Assembly: GCA_004335835.1 (NCBI GenBank)
Contig: RWJK01000419.1
Span: forward strand, 30,006 to 94,005
Length of the DNA: 64,000 bases
DNA from: Scenedesmus sp. ARA3
Taxonomy: Eukaryota; Chlorophyta; Chlorophyceae; Sphaeropleales; Scenedesmaceae
Direction: 5' to 3'
Made by a program: the position numbers and the translations under genes. The notes beneath the pieces were generated by a model. That model had not been told where the DNA came from. It made no database searches and saw only the letters and a program-made list of their open reading frames with translations. This document shows positions 60,873 to 64,000 of the stretch, in pieces (position 1 is the stretch's first letter; each line of letters begins with the position of its first letter).

Positions 60873-62953
60873 AGTGAGGTGCTTGACAGCCAGTGGGCCC
60901 CCCGCAAGTTTACCAAGGCCTTCGCCTGGTCCCAGGTGTACGTGACGGGGTTGCTGACCTGGCCCAACGCAGCATTCACCTTCATGGCATTCCCTGTACT
61001 GTCATACAAGTTTGGTAAGTGGTTTTCAAATGTACCGTAGTGTCTTTTGAACTGCTGTTGCTGCATACATCAGGCGGATGTGACCCTGTTATGGTTGTCT
61101 ATAGCATCTCCTGTCCCCGACAAAACTGTTGAATGAATGAGCTACGCGTGGTGTGTTCACACTTAACACCCGCGTAAGTTAAGGAAGGGGACGTGTGTGG
61201 CGATGAGGGTACCTCATGCGCCTCCACGCCTCCTACCATCATCACAAAACTGTTTGCTTGTGCATGTCATTGTTCACCTGCAGATGCAGCCACTAACCTC
61301 TTCTGCTGCCGCTGCCGCCGCTGCTGCTGCTGCTGCCGTTGTCCCCTTATCCAGGCAACGCCTTTGCGGTGTACCCGCCAAGCACGCTCAAGTCTGTGGC
61401 CATTGTCACGATGGCGGTGCACCAGCTGACCGCCTTTGGCCTGTTTGTACACTCGCTGACCTTGGCACTGCTGTTGCTGCTGCTGCCGCCTCTTTCTGCA
61501 GGCAACGCGTTTGCGGTGTACCCGCCAAGCACGCTGAAATCTGTGGCCATTGTCACGATGGTTGTGGACCAGCTGACCGCCTTTGGCCTGTTTGTGCACC
61601 CGCTGTGCATCCTGTGGGAGAAGCTGCTGCGGGTGCACTACAAGCCCAACTGGATCAGGCTACCTGCACGCATCCCTGTCGGTGGGTTGCTCAATGCGTT
61701 GGATTGGTTCAGACTTTGAGGTCAGGTCTCTGAAACTGTTGCTGTTAGCAGCCTCTCACCAGTGTACGCCAGCCCAACTGGGTCCGGCTGCCGGCACGCA
61801 TCCCTGTCGGTAGGTGTTGGCCAAACCGAAAAAAAGCCCATGGGTTTCAGCTCAGTGCTTTGAGTTGGTCGCAATCAGCCCTCTCATATGGCCACTGTGA
61901 TTGCAGCACAAGCCTTGAGCGCTGAGCACTTGTGAGCATTTGGTCATCACCAGCAAGCTTACCTTGTCCAATAGAAGCTGTCTTTACTTCTCTTCAACTC
62001 GTGTTCAACACCTGATGATCCCTAACACTGCTCTTTCCTGCTATGTATGCGCCTGCAGCGCTGTTTGTGTGGTTCATCGCGCTGGCCATCCCTTTCTTTG
62101 GTGTGGTCAACGACCTGCTGGGCACCGTAACCTGCTGTCTGCGCCTGCGGTGTAAACCCTAAAACCTCCTGCATTGTGTGCTGTGCTTGCAGCACTGTTT
62201 GTGTGGTTCATCGCGCTGGCCATCCCTTTCTTTGGCGTGGTCAACGACCTGCTGGGCGCCTTCTGCGTGACCTTTGAGACCTTCATCCTGCCCCCGCTAG
62301 CCTTCAATCTGTACTACCAGGGCCGCCCAGACAGGCAGGCAGCCGCATTCCTCAAGCCAAGGTGAGTGCAGGCCATGTAGTGATTTGGTTCTGATGTTCA
62401 GCAGCCAATTTCAACCAATTGAGATAGAAACAACAGACATTTTTTTGGTGTGGTCAACGACCTGCTGGTTGCCTTCACAGCATATATTGTTCAAGGTGTT
62501 CTGCCAGGGGCGGCCTAACAGGCAGGCGGCCGCTTATTTCAAGGTGGGGCCTCTGAGGTTGAATCATAGGTTTCATGCCTGTGTTGATTCAATGGTGGAC
62601 AGCCCCATGCAGATACTATCTGCTGATATGTGATCTGGCCGTCCTGTTTCCACTGCTGAGCCCCAAGCGGCTCAGCTGGGTGGCGTACTTTGCCGTCAAC
62701 TGGTTCATCATTGCCACCACTTACCACTCACCTGCAAGCCATGGTTTGCCAAGTACTCACTAGTTCTCTGTGCTGTCTGCTGCTGCTGCCGCGCCGCAGG
62801 CGGCTCAGCTGGGCGGCCTACTTTGCTGTCAACTGGTTCATCATCGTTGCCACGCTGGTGGCTGGGCTGGGCTTTGGGGGCTATGCCAGCGTGAACGGTT
62901 TTGTGTCCTCGCTGCACAAGTTTGGATTCTTTGCCAAGTGCTACAACTGCTGA
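57614..62953 (+). CDS. LAX: AUX1/LAX-type amino acid/auxin permease
   Basis: AUX1/LAX proteins of the AAAP family import indole-3-acetic acid with protons across the plasma membrane in land plants (family knowledge); algal substrate unproven. Exons are 57614-57722, 57904-58064, 58768-58914, 59079-59170, 59369-59488, 60173-60418, 60875-61014, 61502-61681, 62193-62361 and 62800-62953, for 505 aa; Arabidopsis AUX1 is similar in size. Landmarks follow AUX1 in order: LLWEGGRPFDAF and NLPNSMAKAGLPLGT, then IIAGSSNLYTL and LPKRTWAFVMGSITGLM. Next are FAFGSHCMLLEVLDSQWAPR, DQLTAFGLFVHPLCILWEK and PFFGVVNDLLGAFCVTF, ending in GLGFGGYASVNGFV and FGFFAKCYNC. About ten to eleven membrane segments are visible. 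The N-terminal 60 residues are hydrophilic. Intron 5 holds five decoy acceptor copies. A plausible short exon at 59577-59617 is excluded on phase. Confidence 0.88.
58132..58192 (+). repeat. Downstream echo of LAX exon 2 end
   Basis: LWEGGRPFDAFLTIVSAQ followed by GTGGGT repeats the true exon end at 58064 almost exactly. Confidence 0.92.
58424..58690 (+). repeat. Two upstream echoes of LAX exon 3 start
   Basis: ILNLPNSMAKAGLPLGT begins at about 58434 (the copy runs from 58426) and 58602; the true exon starts at 58768. Both copies leave the exon at the same place and read into ACATCACACTCA and a long CTG tract. Confidence 0.92.
59643..60172 (+). repeat. Five tandem decoy acceptors of LAX exon 6
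   Basis: Copies of CTG tract, CAG acceptor and about 68 bases of exon start (TWAFVMGSITGLMVLVPSM in various states) begin at 59643, 59744, 59854, 59961 and 60064; the true exon begins at 60173. Spacings are 101, 110, 107, 103 and 109 bp, none a multiple of three. All extra copies leave the exon at the same point (CAACAAG or a variant, then CTG repeats). Confidence 0.95.
61355..61450 (+). repeat. Upstream echo of LAX exon 8 start
   Basis: GNAFAVYPPSTLKSVAIVTM after a CAG, matching the true exon start at 61502 for about 95 bases. Confidence 0.93.
61760..62135 (+). repeat. Echoes flanking LAX intron 8
   Basis: A downstream copy of the exon 8 end (PNWVRLPARIPV plus GTAGGT) lies at about 61768-61815. 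An upstream copy of exon 9 start (LFVWFIALAIPFFGVVNDLL) lies at about 62060-62128. The true sites are 61681 and 62193. Confidence 0.92.
62450..62725 (+). repeat. Echoes flanking LAX intron 9
   Basis: A decayed downstream copy of the exon 9 end (VVNDLLVAF, then QGRPNRQAAAYFK) lies at about 62452-62545. An upstream copy of the last exon (RLSWVAYFAVNWFIIATT) lies at about 62660-62722. The true sites are 62361 and 62800. Confidence 0.9.
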
Positions 62954-63064
62954 GCTTGGTCATCGCCACTGACAGCTGAGCTACAGCGAGTCAAACTGAT
63001 CCACGTGCTCCAGCTGATCAGCTCATGAGGGTTGCCTGCTTCTGCTGCGTAGGGCTTTCAAACT

Positions 63065-63069
63065 TGTAA
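63065..63069 (+). terminator. Candidate TGTAA poly(A) signal of the LAX gene
   Basis: TGTAA, the usual chlorophycean poly(A) hexamer core, lies 112 bases after the stop codon. Confidence 0.4.
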
Positions 63070-64000
63070 CAGCTTGTGAGGGTGTCAACATGGCCAAACT
63101 GAGGAGTGTGTCATGCTGTGGTTTATTTGCTGTTGAGCTGAGCGTCAAGCTTGCTTGAGCTGCCAGAGAGGCCGGTTGTTGGATGGTTATTAGGATGCTG
63201 AGTAACCAAGTACTTGTGTGAATGCTCCAAGGACTTGGTGCAAAGTGAAGTTGTATGCAATGTGTGTTACGACAGCATGAGCTGTGCCTGCATTGCAACA
63301 GCCTTTGGCTGCAGCAGAGCTTGTGCTGGGAATACACCCTATATTGAGCGGCTCAACCCAACCCATTCGGTTGTTTGTTTTGTTGTCGCATAGTGAGCCT
63401 ATGAGAGGACATGCCGGCCAGGTTAGCCTAGGCCTGGTCACTGAGAGCAACCCAACTTGGCCTGGTCACTGACAGCAACCCAATGCAGCACGGTACAACT
63501 CAACACGCGGTGGCGTTGCAGCCCTTCTACTGAAAGGATGGCTGCTGCACGATGATGAGGTGTGCTGCTCTGCAGGCTGCGCACATTCATGCTTGCAATG
63601 TGCAGCAGGTGATGTGTGGTTTATGTATGCAGCACATGCACTTCTATTGTGTGTGCTCTGTCGAGATATGCTTGATCCTGAGTGATTTATGGATTATGAC
63701 AGTACATGTGTCAAGTGGCTTCCATCAGAGTGCACTTGGGGTCTTTGGGGGACCACTGTATACAGCAGGGCGTGCAAGGGCACTGTCCACAAAGTGCTGG
63801 GCGCTGTTGTGATATTTGTAAGTTGTCTGAGATAGAAGGGAGCCACGCCTAAGCGCTTCGCGCAGTCTTTTAGAAACCCCCTTGGGGCCCAAGCAGTTCC
63901 CACAATGGTTTTACATTGTACCAAACGTATTGGAGCTATCAGCTCCCCGTTCCACTGAAAATATTTCAGGAGCGAGCCATCACCCAAAAAGTGAAAACCA
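63070..64000. other. 3' flank, no gene recognised
   Basis: No frame shows family similarity. The last 170 bases have a more even base composition than the rest and could belong to the next gene or its UTR. Confidence 0.4.

Overview
The window reads as nuclear DNA of a green alga, most likely a chlorophycean of the Sphaeropleales/Scenedesmaceae type. The basis is plant-type genes (plastid UGP3, proton-pump-interactor, AUX1/LAX permease, the plant CPSF-A-like protein), many short GT-AG introns, a standard code with all three stops in use, moderately high GC and very abundant CTG/CAG repeats. The taxon is an inference. Nine protein genes are supported. Exon joins were placed by hand from splice sites, reading phase and family similarity.

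Layout: (1) 1-3499 +, 3' part of UGP3. (2) 5977-10741 +, TauD/TfdA-like dioxygenase A. (3) 11787-16984 -, very Gln/Ala-rich protein with one C2HC zinc finger of Sgf11/SCA7 type. (4) 18678-28131 -, large CPSF-A/MMS1-N (DDB1-like) protein. (5) 28629-34142 +, proton pump interactor-like coiled-coil, tail-anchored protein, divergent from (4). (6) 35536-43653 -, RGG-type protein with four hnRNP-Q acidic-domain modules. (7) 44701-49159 +, mitochondrial succinyl-CoA ligase alpha, divergent from (6). (8) 50735-55737 +, TauD/TfdA-like dioxygenase B with a plastid-like leader. (9) 57614-62953 +, AUX1/LAX-type permease. The genes do not form one pathway; this is an ordinary housekeeping neighbourhood apart from its repeat biology.

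The striking feature is structural. In eight of the nine genes, exon boundaries have one to several partial, decaying tandem copies in the adjoining intron, which I call exon echoes. Copies carrying an acceptor plus the exon start lie upstream of the true exon. Copies carrying the exon end plus a donor lie downstream. The rule holds on both strands and I found no clear exception in more than 50 copies. The best arrays are six acceptor copies in the LAX gene (59643-60240), five in succinyl-CoA ligase (47281-47890), five in UGP3 (1917-2418) and a ladder of donor-end copies at 40540-41088. A second pattern is that triplet tracts in introns are nearly always CTG on the sense strand, usually just before the acceptor, whereas in exons they are CAG on the sense strand and encode Gln, Ala or Ser runs.
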